From JAXGXJ01 sp963829545 (lineage in GTDB: Bacteria > Actinomycetota > Thermoleophilia > RBG-16-64-13): a stretch of DNA of 64,000 bases. A model generated the notes under the pieces. The model saw only the letters and a list, made by a program, of their open reading frames with translations, had not been told where the DNA came from and did no database searches. This document shows positions 21,801 to 31,218 of the stretch, one piece after another (position 1 is the stretch's first letter; every line of letters begins with the position of its first letter). The stretch covers positions 33,575 to 97,574 of the forward strand of contig CAWHIX010000012.1 in NCBI GenBank assembly GCA_963829545.1, written 5' to 3'. A program made the position numbers and the translations under genes.

Positions 21801-24083
21801 CTAGGAGCACTTGGAGTAGCCGCAGGCCCTGCACACCATGCAACCGCCCTCGTGCTCGATGGCGCCGCCGCAATCCGGACAGGCTCCTTGCGCGTAGGCG
21901 ATGGGCATCTCCAGCTGGCCCACAGCCTTGCCGCCGTTGCCGTTCATGAGATGGTACTTGTCGGCGAGGGCCTTGCCGATGGCATCCGGGCAAGAGAGGA
22001 TCTGATTGGGCCCGAAGCCCAGCGGCACATGACAGCGGATGCCCCGCAGCTGCTTGACGATCTTGTCCGGAGGGACTCCGTAGCGGAAGGCCAGGGAGAT
22101 CAGGCGGCCGATGGCTTCGGTGGAAGCCGAGGCGCATCCTCCGGCCTTGCCCATGTTGGCGAAGATCTCGCGCGGACCGAAGTCGTCCTCGTTGACGGTC
22201 ACGTAGAGGCTGCCGCACCCGGTCACCTTCTCGCGGGTCTCGCCGCGCAGCACGGGCGAGCGGCTCGGCCGGACCGGGAGGGTCTCCTTCGCCTGGGCGT
22301 CCAGTTCCAGCTGCTGGCCGGCGCCCGCCTCTCCTCCCTTGCGCTTCACCTCACCGATGTTGAGCACCTGCTCCTGCCGGGAGCCGTCCCGGTAGATGGT
22401 GACTCCCTTGACCCCCAGCTCGTAGGCCAGGAGATACACCCGCTCCACATCCTCGGGCTTGGCCTGGTTGGGGAAGTTGACCGTCTTGGAGACGGCGTTG
22501 TCCACGTGGTCCTGGAAGGCCGCCTGCATGCGGATGTGCCACTCGGGGCTGACGTCGTGGGCCGTGACGAACACCTGCTTCAGGTCGTCGGGCACTTCCA
22601 GCTCGTGCAGACCGCCCACAGCCGCGATGCTCTTCATGAGGTCCTCGGAGTAGAGCCCCCGCTCCCTGAGCACCTCCTCCAAGGCGGGATGAGCCTCCGG
22701 GAGCTCGGTGTTATCCATGACGTTGCGGATGAAGGCCAGGGCGAAGATGGGCTCCACTCCGCTGGAGCAGTTGGCGATTATGGAGATGGTCCCGGTGGGG
22801 GCGATGGTGGTGAGGGTGGCGTTGCGCACCCGGCGACCCGTGGCCGCCCAGGTGCTGTCCTCCCAGTTGGGGAACGTCCCCCGGTCGCGCGCCAGCTCCT
22901 CGGACACCTCGATGGCCTTGCCGTGGATGAACCCCATCACCTCGTGGGCCAGCCTGATGGCCTCGTCGGAGTCGTAGGCGATGCCCAGTTCGACCAGCAT
23001 GTCGGCCCAGCCCATGACCCCCAGACCGATCTTGCGGTTGCTCTTGGTCATCTCGCCGATCTCGGCCAGCGGGTACCGGTTCATGTCGATGACGTTGTCG
23101 AGGAAGTGGACGGCGGTCCGGGTGACCCGGCGCAGCCGATCCCAATCGACCCCGCCGTCTTTGACCATGAGGGCAAGATTTATCGACCCGAGGTTACAGC
23201 TCTCGTAGGGCAGAAGAGGCTGCTCACCACAAGGATTTGTCGACTCGATCTCGCCGATCTTGGGCGTGGGATTGTCACGATTGAGCCGGTCGAGGAAGAC
23301 GATGCCCGGCTCGCCGTTCTTCCAGGCCAGGTCGACGATGAGGTCGAAGACCTCGCGGGCGTTCAGCCGCCCCACCTCGGTGCGGTGGCGGGGGTTGCGA
23401 AGCGCGTAATCCTGCCCAGTGAGCACCGCCCCCATGAACTCCTCGGTGACTCCCACCGAGATGTTGAAGTTGTTGAGGATGTGCTCGTCTTCTTTTGCCC
23501 GGATGAATTCGATGATGTCGGGATGGTCCACGCGCAGGATGCCCATATTGGCACCCCGCCGAGTGCCGCCCTGCTTGATGGTCTCGGTGGCCATATCGAA
23601 GACGCGCATGAACGACACCGGACCGCTGGCCACCCCCATGGTGGAGCGCACGAGATCGTTCTTGGGACGCAGACGGCTGAAACTGAAGCCCGTCCCGCCT
23701 CCCGATTGATGGACCAGAGCGGCGTCGCGGATGGCGCCGAAGATGGACTCCATGCTGTCGTCGACCGGCAGAACGAAACAGGCCGACAGTTGCTGCAGCT
23801 CGCGCCCCGCGTTCATGAGGGTGGGCGTGTTGGGCAGGAACTCGAGCCGGGACATGACGGCGAAGAACTCGGCGATGGTCTCGTCGAGAGGAACGTCGGG
23901 CCGGTATTGAAGGTCGGCCTGAGCGATGTTCTCAGCCACTCGAGCGAACATGTCGGCGGGGGTCTCGATGGGGGTGCCGTCCTCGGTGCGCTTGAGGTAG
24001 CGCCGTTCCAGCACCTTCTTGGCGCTGGGGGAGAGCCTCTGCTCCAGTTCTGCCGACAAAGCTCGTACCTCGGCGACGGTCAT
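21801..24083 (-). CDS. nrdJ: adenosylcobalamin-dependent ribonucleotide reductase (class II)
   Basis: Converts ribonucleotides to deoxyribonucleotides using a B12-derived radical and no oxygen. The 760-residue frame is intact. Family landmarks are FLPNTPTLMNAG, LQQLSACFVLPVDDSMESIF, GGGTGFSFSRLR, STNPCGEQPLLPYESCNLGSINLA and ATLTTIAPTGTISIIANCSSGVEP. The C-terminus has a zinc-ribbon-like CPDCGG...CRACGYSKC, as usual for NrdJ of this type, with cysteines that re-reduce the active site. ATG 24083 overlaps the nrdR stop (ATGA), so translation is coupled. Regulation is by NrdR through the operators at 24655-24700. Confidence 0.96.
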   Translation of the reverse strand: MTVAEVRALSAELEQRLSPSAKKVLERRYLKRTEDGTPIETPADMFARVAENIAQADLQYRPDVPLDETIAEFFAVMSRLEFLPNTPTLMNAGRELQQLSACFVLPVDDSMESIFGAIRDAALVHQSGGGTGFSFSRLRPKNDLVRSTMGVASGPVSFMRVFDMATETIKQGGTRRGANMGILRVDHPDIIEFIRAKEDEHILNNFNISVGVTEEFMGAVLTGQDYALRNPRHRTEVGRLNAREVFDLIVDLAWKNGEPGIVFLDRLNRDNPTPKIGEIESTNPCGEQPLLPYESCNLGSINLALMVKDGGVDWDRLRRVTRTAVHFLDNVIDMNRYPLAEIGEMTKSNRKIGLGVMGWADMLVELGIAYDSDEAIRLAHEVMGFIHGKAIEVSEELARDRGTFPNWEDSTWAATGRRVRNATLTTIAPTGTISIIANCSSGVEPIFALAFIRNVMDNTELPEAHPALEEVLRERGLYSEDLMKSIAAVGGLHELEVPDDLKQVFVTAHDVSPEWHIRMQAAFQDHVDNAVSKTVNFPNQAKPEDVERVYLLAYELGVKGVTIYRDGSRQEQVLNIGEVKRKGGEAGAGQQLELDAQAKETLPVRPSRSPVLRGETREKVTGCGSLYVTVNEDDFGPREIFANMGKAGGCASASTEAIGRLISLAFRYGVPPDKIVKQLRGIRCHVPLGFGPNQILSCPDAIGKALADKYHLMNGNGGKAVGQLEMPIAYAQGACPDCGGAIEHEGGCMVCRACGYSKCS

Positions 24084-24541
24084 CGGATCCCCTCTTTCGC
24101 AAGCTGTTCCAGCTCGTTCTTGAATTCCTCGACGCTCTCGTACTGCCGGTACACGGAGGCGAAGCGGACGTAGGCCACCAGATCCACCTCCTGCAGTCGT
24201 TCCAGCGCCATGTTACCCACCCGCTCGGACGTCACCTCGTAGAGCAGTTCCTCCCGCAGTTGCCGCTCGATATCGGCCACTATCTGTTCCAGCCGCTCCA
24301 GCGGAACGTCCCGTTTCGTGCAGGCCCGCAGCAGGCCGCGCAGGAGCTTGTCGGGGTGAAAGAGCTCGGTGCTGCCGTCGCGTTTCTCCACCATGATGGG
24401 GATCTCTTCGATCTTCTCGTAGGTGGTGAAGCGTTGGCCGCAGGCGGAGCATTCCCGCCGACGCCGGATCGCCTCTCTGCTGTCGGTCTCGCGCGAATCG
24501 ACCACGCGACTCTCGGCCAGCCCGCAGTAGGGACAGTTCAC
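24080..24541 (-). CDS. nrdR: ribonucleotide reductase regulator NrdR
   Basis: A nucleotide-sensing repressor of ribonucleotide reductase genes. The 153-residue protein has a zinc ribbon (CPYC...CSAC, residues 3-34) followed by an ATP-cone domain (IMVEKRDGSTELFHPDKLLRGLLRAC). The length and order are standard. It is the first gene of the operon and its stop overlaps the nrdJ start. The two NrdR boxes in its promoter imply that it represses itself and nrdJ. Confidence 0.96.
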   Translation of the reverse strand: MNCPYCGLAESRVVDSRETDSREAIRRRRECSACGQRFTTYEKIEEIPIMVEKRDGSTELFHPDKLLRGLLRACTKRDVPLERLEQIVADIERQLREELLYEVTSERVGNMALERLQEVDLVAYVRFASVYRQYESVEEFKNELEQLAKEGIR

Positions 24542-24654
24542 GATCCCTCACCTTCTGACGCTTGTTGCGGTGATTTGTCCCTGTAGGCGTACAACGAAGA
24601 CACCCGGTGTCTGGCGGATACTCTGACGGGCCTCGGTCTCTGCCCCCGCCAAGA

Positions 24655-24707
24655 ATACAACATCTTGTGTGCGGAGCAATGCTAACACCCTACATATGGC
24701 ACGTCAA
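24655..24707 (-). promoter_or_regulatory. nrdR-nrdJ promoter with two NrdR boxes
   Basis: The minus strand reads TTGACG (24707-24702), exactly 17 bases, then TAGCAT (24684-24679). One NrdR-box-like 16-mer, GCCATATGTAGGGTGT (24700-24685), fills the spacer. A stronger one, ACACAAGATGTTGTAT (24670-24655), begins just after the predicted start point. The boxes are 30 bases apart, about three helix turns, the usual spacing for paired NrdR operators. Binding would block RNA polymerase directly. Confidence 0.8.
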
Positions 24708-24843
24708 AGCGAAAAATGACCGACTTTGCGTCAAAAGCCGCGGAGCGGAGCGCTTGACATACGTCCGCTGTAGGCGTCCGTGGTCCGGCCTCCTGCCGCC
24801 GCTGAGGGCCGCGCGGCGCTTTGGGCTCCGCCGAGAGGCGTGC

Positions 24844-24872
24844 TGGACTACGTGGTGGCCAGCGGGCATAAT
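24844..24872 (+). promoter_or_regulatory. promoter of the Mtr-like operon, predicted leaderless transcript
   Basis: TGGACT (24844-24849), a 17-base spacer, and CATAAT (24867-24872). Transcription would begin close to 24879, the GTG start of the response regulator, so the mRNA may lack a leader; no ribosome site is visible before that GTG. Confidence 0.5.
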
Positions 24873-24878
24873 CCCCTC

Positions 24879-25630
24879 GTGGACCCGCTTCTGCTCATCG
24901 TAGAGGACGACCCCTCGTTGCGGGAGGTCATCCGCCTAGGTCTGGAGGGCGAGGGCTTCCGGACGGTGACCGCCGAGGACGGCCCGGGAGCATTGCTCGC
25001 GTTCGCGTCGCACAATCCCGATCTGGTGCTGCTCGACGTCATGCTGCCCGGACTCGACGGGTTCGCCGTCTGTCGCGAGCTACGCAAGATCTCGCTGGTG
25101 CCCATCGTGATGCTGACCGCGCGGACCTCGACCGAGGACGTGGTCGACGGCCTGGAGTCGGGTGCCGACGACTACGTGACCAAGCCCTTCGAGTTCCCCG
25201 AGTTGGTCGCTCGAGTGCGCTCTGTATTGAGACGAGCCTCGGTGCGGGGGGCCGCGGATGCCGGCGCTGCCGCCACTATGCCCTCCGGCGGAGCCACGAC
25301 GACCGGCGAGGCGGGCGCCCCGATGCCACTGCCACTTCTCCTTCTGGGCACCTCACCATCGATCCCGGGGCCTTCGTCGTCCGCCGTGGCTCTGAGGAAG
25401 TCCCCCTGACGGTGACCGAGTTCCGCCTTCTCTACGAGCTGGTGCGTCATGCCGGCCAGGTGCTGTCTCGGGACCAGTTGCTGGAACTCGTTTGGGGGTA
25501 TTCGTACCTGGGCGACAGCCGTCTGGTCGACGTGCACGTCCAACGTCTGCGCGCGAAGATCGAGGAGGACCCGGCCCATCCGGGCCTCATACTCACGGTG
25601 CGAGGTGTCGGCTACAAGGCTCAGCGGTGA
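24879..25630 (+). CDS. OmpR-family response regulator, MtrA-like, one frameshift
   Basis: A DNA-binding response regulator. The receiver domain has the phospho-acceptor Asp in LVLLDVMLPGLDG (about residue 53) and KPFEFPELVARV at its end. A winged-helix domain follows (VTEFRLLYELVRHAGQVLSRDQLLELVWGY ... VHVQRLRAKIEEDP ... VRGVGYKAQR). A Gly/Ala/Thr-rich linker between the domains is long, and the frame shifts in it by one base near 25340. The stop overlaps the kinase start (TGATG). With the kinase and GerMN lipoprotein downstream this matches the MtrA-MtrB-LpqB order of Actinomycetota, which controls envelope and division genes. Confidence 0.88.
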
Positions 25631-27069
25631 TGCCCGGCCGATCTGCCGCCACGCTCCGCCCCCGGCGCTCCCTGACCCGCCGGATGGCCCTCATCTTTGC
25701 AGCCGGCATCATCGTGACCGCTCTGGCCTTGGCGCTCTCCGCCTACTTCATCACCAAGGCGGCTTCGGACGACGACGCACTCGACAAAGCCCTCGCCCAG
25801 GCGCAGTTCAACTTCTTCTTGGCAGATTCCATCCTGCCGACCGAGCCTCAGCCCGAGGATTACGACCGGCTGTTGGCGGCACTGCAGCGCAGAGGTGACT
25901 TCGCCACGCTCATCCGGGCGGGCGACGAGACCTACGTGTCCGGTCCGCAGGTCACGGAAGATCTGGTGACTGCGGAACTGGCGGCGAAGGTGGAGGAGGG
26001 GCGCATAGGCTTTCAGACCATCGAGATGGCCGACGAGCCCACGGTCGCCGTGGGAGGCCAAGTCCGCGACGACCTCAGTCTGTATTTCTTCTTTCCGCAG
26101 GGCGCGCGCCTCGCCGACCTCGCCCGCCTGCGCAACATCCTCCTCGTGGCCGGGGTGATCCTGGCCGTTCTGGGCGCCCTGGCAGGGTATCTGGTGGCTC
26201 GACGCCTGCTGGGGCCGCTGCGCCGGGCCAGCAAGGCTGCCGTGCTCATGTCTAAAGGCGACCTCGACATCCGGCTCCCTGCCGGCCAGGACGAGTTCGG
26301 AGTGCTGTCCGCGTCCTTCAACCGCATGGCCGAGAACCTGCAGGCGAAGATGCAGGACCTGGAAGCCGGACAGGCCCGCGAACGCCGCTTCGTGGCCGAC
26401 GTGGCTCACGAGTTGCGCACGCCCGTCTCCGCGCTGGTGGGCGAGGCCTCGCTGCTGAGAGTGCGCACCCAGAGCGAATCGAGTGGCTGCCCGCCGGACG
26501 TCAACCATCTGGCCGGGATGGTCAGCACCGACATCGGGCGGCTGCGGCAATTGGTGGACGACCTGCTCGAGATCAGTAGGCTGGACGCCCGATCGGCCGA
26601 TACCTTCATCGAAACCGTCTATCTGGAGGATCTCCTGACCCGCCTGGTGGGCGCCTACGGGTGGTCGTCCCAGGTGGGGATAGAGAGCGAGGACGGCGGG
26701 GGTCACATCATCCAGACCGATAAGCGACGTCTGGAGCGCATCGTCGTCAACCTCGTCGACAACGCCCTGCATCACGGAGCGCCGCCGGTGCTCATCCGGG
26801 TCCGCTCCGAAACGGGCGGGCCGGGTGAGGAGGGCGTGGTGGAGATATCCGTGGAGGACCAGGGTGCGGGCATATCGCCGGAGCACCTGCCTCACGTCTT
26901 CGACCGCTTCTACAAGGCCGACCCCAGCCGCGCCTCCAGCCGTGGCAGCGGGCTGGGCCTGGCGATCGCGCGCCAGAACGCCCGTTTGCTTAGGGGCGAC
27001 CTGACCGCTGCCAACCTCCCGGAAGGCGGAGCCCGCTTCGTCCTGACCCTCCCGGATCCCACTCTGTGA
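25630..27069 (+). CDS. sensor histidine kinase, MtrB-like
   Basis: The membrane sensor partner of the preceding regulator. ATG 25630 overlaps its stop. One transmembrane helix lies at about residues 18-40 and a second at about 172-194, flanking an extracytoplasmic sensing region. HAMP follows (GPLRRASKAAVLMSKGDLDIRL), then the H-box VADVAHELRTPVSAL with His near 260, the N-box NLVDNALHHG and the G-boxes DQGAGISPEHLPHVFDRF and GSGLGLAIA. It is intact at about 479 residues. Confidence 0.93.
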   Translation: MPGRSAATLRPRRSLTRRMALIFAAGIIVTALALALSAYFITKAASDDDALDKALAQAQFNFFLADSILPTEPQPEDYDRLLAALQRRGDFATLIRAGDETYVSGPQVTEDLVTAELAAKVEEGRIGFQTIEMADEPTVAVGGQVRDDLSLYFFFPQGARLADLARLRNILLVAGVILAVLGALAGYLVARRLLGPLRRASKAAVLMSKGDLDIRLPAGQDEFGVLSASFNRMAENLQAKMQDLEAGQARERRFVADVAHELRTPVSALVGEASLLRVRTQSESSGCPPDVNHLAGMVSTDIGRLRQLVDDLLEISRLDARSADTFIETVYLEDLLTRLVGAYGWSSQVGIESEDGGGHIIQTDKRRLERIVVNLVDNALHHGAPPVLIRVRSETGGPGEEGVVEISVEDQGAGISPEHLPHVFDRFYKADPSRASSRGSGLGLAIARQNARLLRGDLTAANLPEGGARFVLTLPDPTL

Positions 27070-27179
27070 CACGATCGTTACAGGATCGCAGCAGGTCCGT
27101 TAATTCCGAGGTCAAACATGGAATCACCACATGCAGAAACGCGCACTGGAACGGACAGGTCCTCGAAGGAGGGAAACCG

Positions 27180-28163
27180 ATGGAACACAGACACGCAACC
27201 GCGCAACCCGGTCGCCGGCGGGCCCCGCGCTACATGCTGCTCGCCGGCGTGCTCGTCCTGGCTCTGCTCGCCTTGACCTTTGGCGTGATCGCCTGCGGCT
27301 CGGGCGACGAGGTGGGTGACGGCGGCACGGTCAGCACCACCGAAGGAAGCGAGACCACTGTGACCGTACCGCCGGAAGAAAGCACCACTACCTCGACCTC
27401 GGAGGCAAGCGAGACCACTACCACCACGACCTCAGCCCCGGAAGAGGAGACCATGAAGGTAAGGGTCTACTACTCCCGGGATGAGAAGATCTCGGCCCAC
27501 GCCCGAGTGCTGCCCAAGACCGACGCCGTGGGCGCGGCGGCCATGAAGGCGCTCCTGGAAGGCCCCACCGCAGTGGAGAAGGAAGCCGGTGTGGTGAGCA
27601 ACATCCCTGAGGGCACCACCTTCCTGGGCCTGACCATCGATGACGGCATCGCCACCGTGGATCTCTCCAAGGAGTACGCGTCCGGCGGCGGCAGCCTCTC
27701 CATGGCCATGCGCCTGGCCGAAGTGGTCTTTACGCTCACCCAGTTCCCGACCGTGCAGGGCGTCAACTTCATGCTCGACGGCGAACCGGTGGAGGTGTTC
27801 GGCGGCGAGGGTCTCATCCTCGATCACCCGGTCGATCGCACCGACTACGAGGAGCTCTCTCCGGCCATCCTGGTCGAATCGCCCACTCTGGGCGAGACGA
27901 TCACGAGCCCCGTGCGGGTGACCGGAACGGCCAACGTCTTCGAAGCGACCTTCCAGCTCAACGTCACCGACTGGGACGGCCGCATAGTCTACGACAACCA
28001 CGTAACAGCCACCTCCGGGACCGGGACCCGGGGGACCTTCGACGTCACCGCCGACTTCGAAGTCGACCGGTCCGGCCCGGGCTCGATAATTACCTTCGTG
28101 TACTCCGCGAAGGACGGTTCGCAAGAGAACGTGATCGAGATCCCGGTAGAGATCGAGAAGTAG
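27180..28163 (+). CDS. GerMN/Gmad2 lipoprotein, LpqB-like position
   Basis: A secreted lipoprotein. GGAGGG precedes ATG 27180. The signal peptide ends LTFGVIACGSGDE (lipobox IAC), followed by a Thr/Ser/Glu-rich linker. A GerMN domain then follows (MKVRVYYSRDEKISAHARVL ... MKALLEGPT ... LTIDDGIATVDLSKEYA ... LTQFPTVQGVNFMLDGEPVEVFGG). The C-terminus is a Gmad2 immunoglobulin-like domain (ILVESPTLGETITSPVRVTGTANVFEATF). In Actinomycetota a GerMN lipoprotein, LpqB, follows MtrAB and tunes the kinase; the same order here suggests that role. Confidence 0.88.
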   Translation: MEHRHATAQPGRRRAPRYMLLAGVLVLALLALTFGVIACGSGDEVGDGGTVSTTEGSETTVTVPPEESTTTSTSEASETTTTTTSAPEEETMKVRVYYSRDEKISAHARVLPKTDAVGAAAMKALLEGPTAVEKEAGVVSNIPEGTTFLGLTIDDGIATVDLSKEYASGGGSLSMAMRLAEVVFTLTQFPTVQGVNFMLDGEPVEVFGGEGLILDHPVDRTDYEELSPAILVESPTLGETITSPVRVTGTANVFEATFQLNVTDWDGRIVYDNHVTATSGTGTRGTFDVTADFEVDRSGPGSIITFVYSAKDGSQENVIEIPVEIEK

Positions 28164-28203
28164 CCCCCTCGCGAGCGCCCACTCGCGCCCAAGCCGCTTA
28201 GCG

Positions 28204-28238
28204 GGTCACCGGCCGCCCCGGCCGGGCCCGCGGGCGGC
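28204..28238. terminator. GC-rich hairpin between convergent genes
   Basis: GCCGCCC and GGGCGGC arms enclose a CCGGCCGGG core, between the GerMN lipoprotein (plus) and the LuxR-type regulator (minus). There is no clear T-run, so terminator function is inferred from position and stability. Confidence 0.4.
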
Positions 28239-31145
28239 TTACTTCGTGCCTGCCGGCCCTCGGCCCCCGGACGGTCGCCCCCTTCGGGCTCGCTGATAGC
28301 TCTGGAAGACGAGGGTGGCCTGGAGCCGGCTGGACACGCCCAGCTTCCTGAAGACGTGGTTGGCATGTGTCTTGACCGTCTTCTCGGTTATGAAGAGCTT
28401 CGCGCCGATCACCTTGTTGGGCATGCCGAGCGAGATCATCTTGAGGACCTCTCTCTCCCGGTCGGTGAGTGTCTCCATTCCTCGAGTTATCTCGGGGCTG
28501 AGGTGCTCACGCTCATCCCCGCCCGTGAACTGCACGGCCACCCGCGAGGAACGAGGTGGCCCTAAGGGGAGATCGGTGGGATAGGTCGGACCATCAGCCA
28601 ACAGATGGAAGTAGCTCTGAAGTCGAGGGGGCAGCTTGGGCAGGATCCGTGCTCTGACGAACGATCCCGCCTCATAGCGGTCGCACAGGGCGAGGATGGG
28701 AATCGCCAGCTGCGCCTCCTGAACGAGGAAATGCACATGCTCGTGCTCCGCCGCCAGCCTCATCCCCTCCGTCAGCGATCGCGCCGCCTCGGGCTCACGC
28801 CCGGAGCGGGCGTGGAGCCAACCGAGGTAGAGAAGGGATGGGACGAGAGAGCCGTCCAGCCCCCAGCGCCGGCTCATCCCCACAGTCTCCTCGAGAGCCG
28901 CCCGTCCACGGTCCTCGTCTCCCATGGCGACCAGGTCGAGGCCGATAGCTGTGGAGGCCTGGACGCGCTCGAACAAGGAGAGGCGGTTCTGGTCGACTAT
29001 GTCGAGCGCCTTGCGATGGTGATCCAAGGCCTTCCGCGGGTTCTTCTGCCGCCTGCACAGATCGCCCAGCATGTCTTCGGCCCAGAAGAGCTCCTCAGAG
29101 TCCCCGGCTTTGGCCGCCAAGCGTTGGACCTCGCGCACTTCGGCCAGTCCGGCGCGGTAGTCCCCGCTAGCTATGACCAGGCCGGCGTGAGTGAGTTGCG
29201 CGGCGATTTGCACGAACGTGTAACCTCGGGCGCGGGCCACGCGAAGGGACTCGCGGACGTGCCTCCCAGCGACATCGTACTCGCCCGTGACGTACTCGAG
29301 TATCGCGCTACCGTTGAGACCCACAGCCTGCATGGGCGACACCCGCTCGGAACAGGAGTCGATTCCCTTGCGGGCCCACTGCTTGCCGACCGGGTAGTGT
29401 CCCATGGAGAAGAACAACCGGGCCCGATGCAGGTAGACGCGCGGCAGTAGAGTAGCCCGCATCTCGGGGGGCGCGATGGCCAGAGCCTTCTCCCAGTTCT
29501 CGACGGCCTCGTCCCAGCGGCAGAGACTCACGAAGACGTTCCCCTCGGCCACGAGCACCTCCGCCTTCTCGCCGGCGGATCCGGCAAGGGAGCGACACCG
29601 CGCAAGGACGGCAAGACTCTCCTCCCACAGTCCCTGGTGGAACAGGCAGAAGACCGAAGCCAGAAGGACCGACAGCAGCCCTGCTTTGTCGCCGGCGCCG
29701 GAGAGGAGACGGGCGGCCCGCTCGTAGAGCGCGGCCGCCTCCGAATACTCGCTCTGTTGCTGAAGCGCTTTGGCCTTGGCCACGAGGAGCCAGGGCTGGT
29801 CCTGGACGACGTGTTCGGGTATGAGATCCAGCCACTCGTTGCGGGCGAAGTCGACCACGACGTTGAGGGAGGAAACGGCCAGCGTCCGCAGAGGCTGCAC
29901 CGCGTCCTCGAAATAGCCTGCGCGCAGGTAGAGATAGGCCGCTTCCCGGTTTTCTCCATTTTGCTCGAGGTGGTCGGCTGCCCGTCGGATCAGTCCCGTC
30001 TCGGCCTCGCGAGGCCAAAGCTCCCGTTCCGCGAAACCACGGAGGAGCGGGTGCAGTGTGAAGCTCCGCCGCCCCGTGGCCGTGACGAGAAAGCCTCGGG
30101 AGACGAAATCCTCCAGTAGGGACTCGGCCTGGCCCGTCTCTCCGGGCAGGAAGGCTTCGTCTCGGGGGAAGACCACCCGAGGCAACAGGGAAGCAGTCAG
30201 GATCGTCTGCGCCGCAAGCGGCTCCAGACCGGAGATGACGTATTCCTCCAGATATGCACGCAACTCCCGCCCATGCGCCATGACATTGATCACGTCCCGA
30301 CGGTCTATCTGAGGCCTTCGGGTCTGCAGATGCTGACCGAGAAGCGCCAGCGCCGCAGGCCATCCCTCTGTGAGCCGCCAGAGAGCACGAGCCTCGGAGG
30401 GTTCGAGCATCACGGCCCAGTTCTGGCGGGCCCAGGCCGCGACCTCCCGAGGGGTCAGGCGGAGATCGCGCCCATGAAGACGGAGCAGTCGGCCTCCGAG
30501 GCTGACCGTGTCGAGGTCCAGCAGCAGCCTCCGCCGCGAGGACAGGAGCACCACCCACCCCGGTGGAAGCGAGCGGACGAGCAGTTGCAGGGCCTGCATG
30601 ACCTCAGGGGCGGAGTCGATGAGATGGAGATCGTCGATCGCTAGGATGGTGGGGCGCCGCGCCTGGGCGGAGATGGCGTCGACGAGCGTGGCGGCCATGT
30701 CGAGGGCTGTCTCGTCGCCCGGCGCAGGAGCGACCCAGCCGCCGCCGTCACCGGTCGGCGAACTCTCCACCGATAGATCCAGCCCGGCCATCAGATACCC
30801 AAGGAAGCGCACAGGATCTCGATCGCCGTCATCCACCGCGTAATACACCGTGCGCATATGGAGGGACGAGAGAAGGTCCACGATGAAAGCGGTCTTGCCG
30901 TAGCCGGGTCCGGCGACCACGGAGACGACCCCGCCTTCGCGCAGCCTCTCGACCCTGGCCAATAGCCGAGGCCGGCTGAGCACGAACCCCTGATGAGGCA
31001 GGCTCAACTTGGCCGCCAGGGATCGCTTCTGTGCTTCTGTGGCGCCGGACGATGACATTGATGAGACCTGCCTCGGTGACCCCGCTCGTTTCCGCCGATG
31101 AGTGCGTTCAGTGTCCGATTCCGCGACGATCGTGTCAATCCTCAT
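28239..31145 (-). CDS. large ATP-binding LuxR-family regulator (MalT/LAL type)
   Basis: A single-chain signal-responsive transcription activator of about 968 residues. An N-terminal NTPase module has Walker A AGPGYGKTAF and Walker B ILAIDDLHLI. A long helical-repeat region (TPR-like, for example YLYLRAGYFEDAVQPLRTL and KALDHHRKALDIV) follows. A C-terminal LuxR helix-turn-helix closes it (LTDREREVLKMISLGMPNKVIGAKLFITEKTVKTHANHVFRKLGV). The open frame reaches up to 31289, overlapping the SSB gene; I place the start at ATG 31145 (MRIDTIVAE), with MSSMSSSG near 31062 as another option. No target operon is obvious nearby. Confidence 0.88.
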   Translation of the reverse strand: MRIDTIVAESDTERTHRRKRAGSPRQVSSMSSSGATEAQKRSLAAKLSLPHQGFVLSRPRLLARVERLREGGVVSVVAGPGYGKTAFIVDLLSSLHMRTVYYAVDDGDRDPVRFLGYLMAGLDLSVESSPTGDGGGWVAPAPGDETALDMAATLVDAISAQARRPTILAIDDLHLIDSAPEVMQALQLLVRSLPPGWVVLLSSRRRLLLDLDTVSLGGRLLRLHGRDLRLTPREVAAWARQNWAVMLEPSEARALWRLTEGWPAALALLGQHLQTRRPQIDRRDVINVMAHGRELRAYLEEYVISGLEPLAAQTILTASLLPRVVFPRDEAFLPGETGQAESLLEDFVSRGFLVTATGRRSFTLHPLLRGFAERELWPREAETGLIRRAADHLEQNGENREAAYLYLRAGYFEDAVQPLRTLAVSSLNVVVDFARNEWLDLIPEHVVQDQPWLLVAKAKALQQQSEYSEAAALYERAARLLSGAGDKAGLLSVLLASVFCLFHQGLWEESLAVLARCRSLAGSAGEKAEVLVAEGNVFVSLCRWDEAVENWEKALAIAPPEMRATLLPRVYLHRARLFFSMGHYPVGKQWARKGIDSCSERVSPMQAVGLNGSAILEYVTGEYDVAGRHVRESLRVARARGYTFVQIAAQLTHAGLVIASGDYRAGLAEVREVQRLAAKAGDSEELFWAEDMLGDLCRRQKNPRKALDHHRKALDIVDQNRLSLFERVQASTAIGLDLVAMGDEDRGRAALEETVGMSRRWGLDGSLVPSLLYLGWLHARSGREPEAARSLTEGMRLAAEHEHVHFLVQEAQLAIPILALCDRYEAGSFVRARILPKLPPRLQSYFHLLADGPTYPTDLPLGPPRSSRVAVQFTGGDEREHLSPEITRGMETLTDREREVLKMISLGMPNKVIGAKLFITEKTVKTHANHVFRKLGVSSRLQATLVFQSYQRARRGRPSGGRGPAGTK

Positions 31146-31218
31146 GATCAGCCTTCCGAGCAGTCGGCGCGGCGCCGGCGGCCGAGGCCGGCGCCGCGCC
31201 TCCGTGCTCCGCTGGGGA

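Noticed and set aside
21684..24173. An 829-codon plus-strand open frame
   Set aside because: It is antisense to nrdJ and nrdR, which are unmistakable; the plus-strand protein has no recognisable domain.
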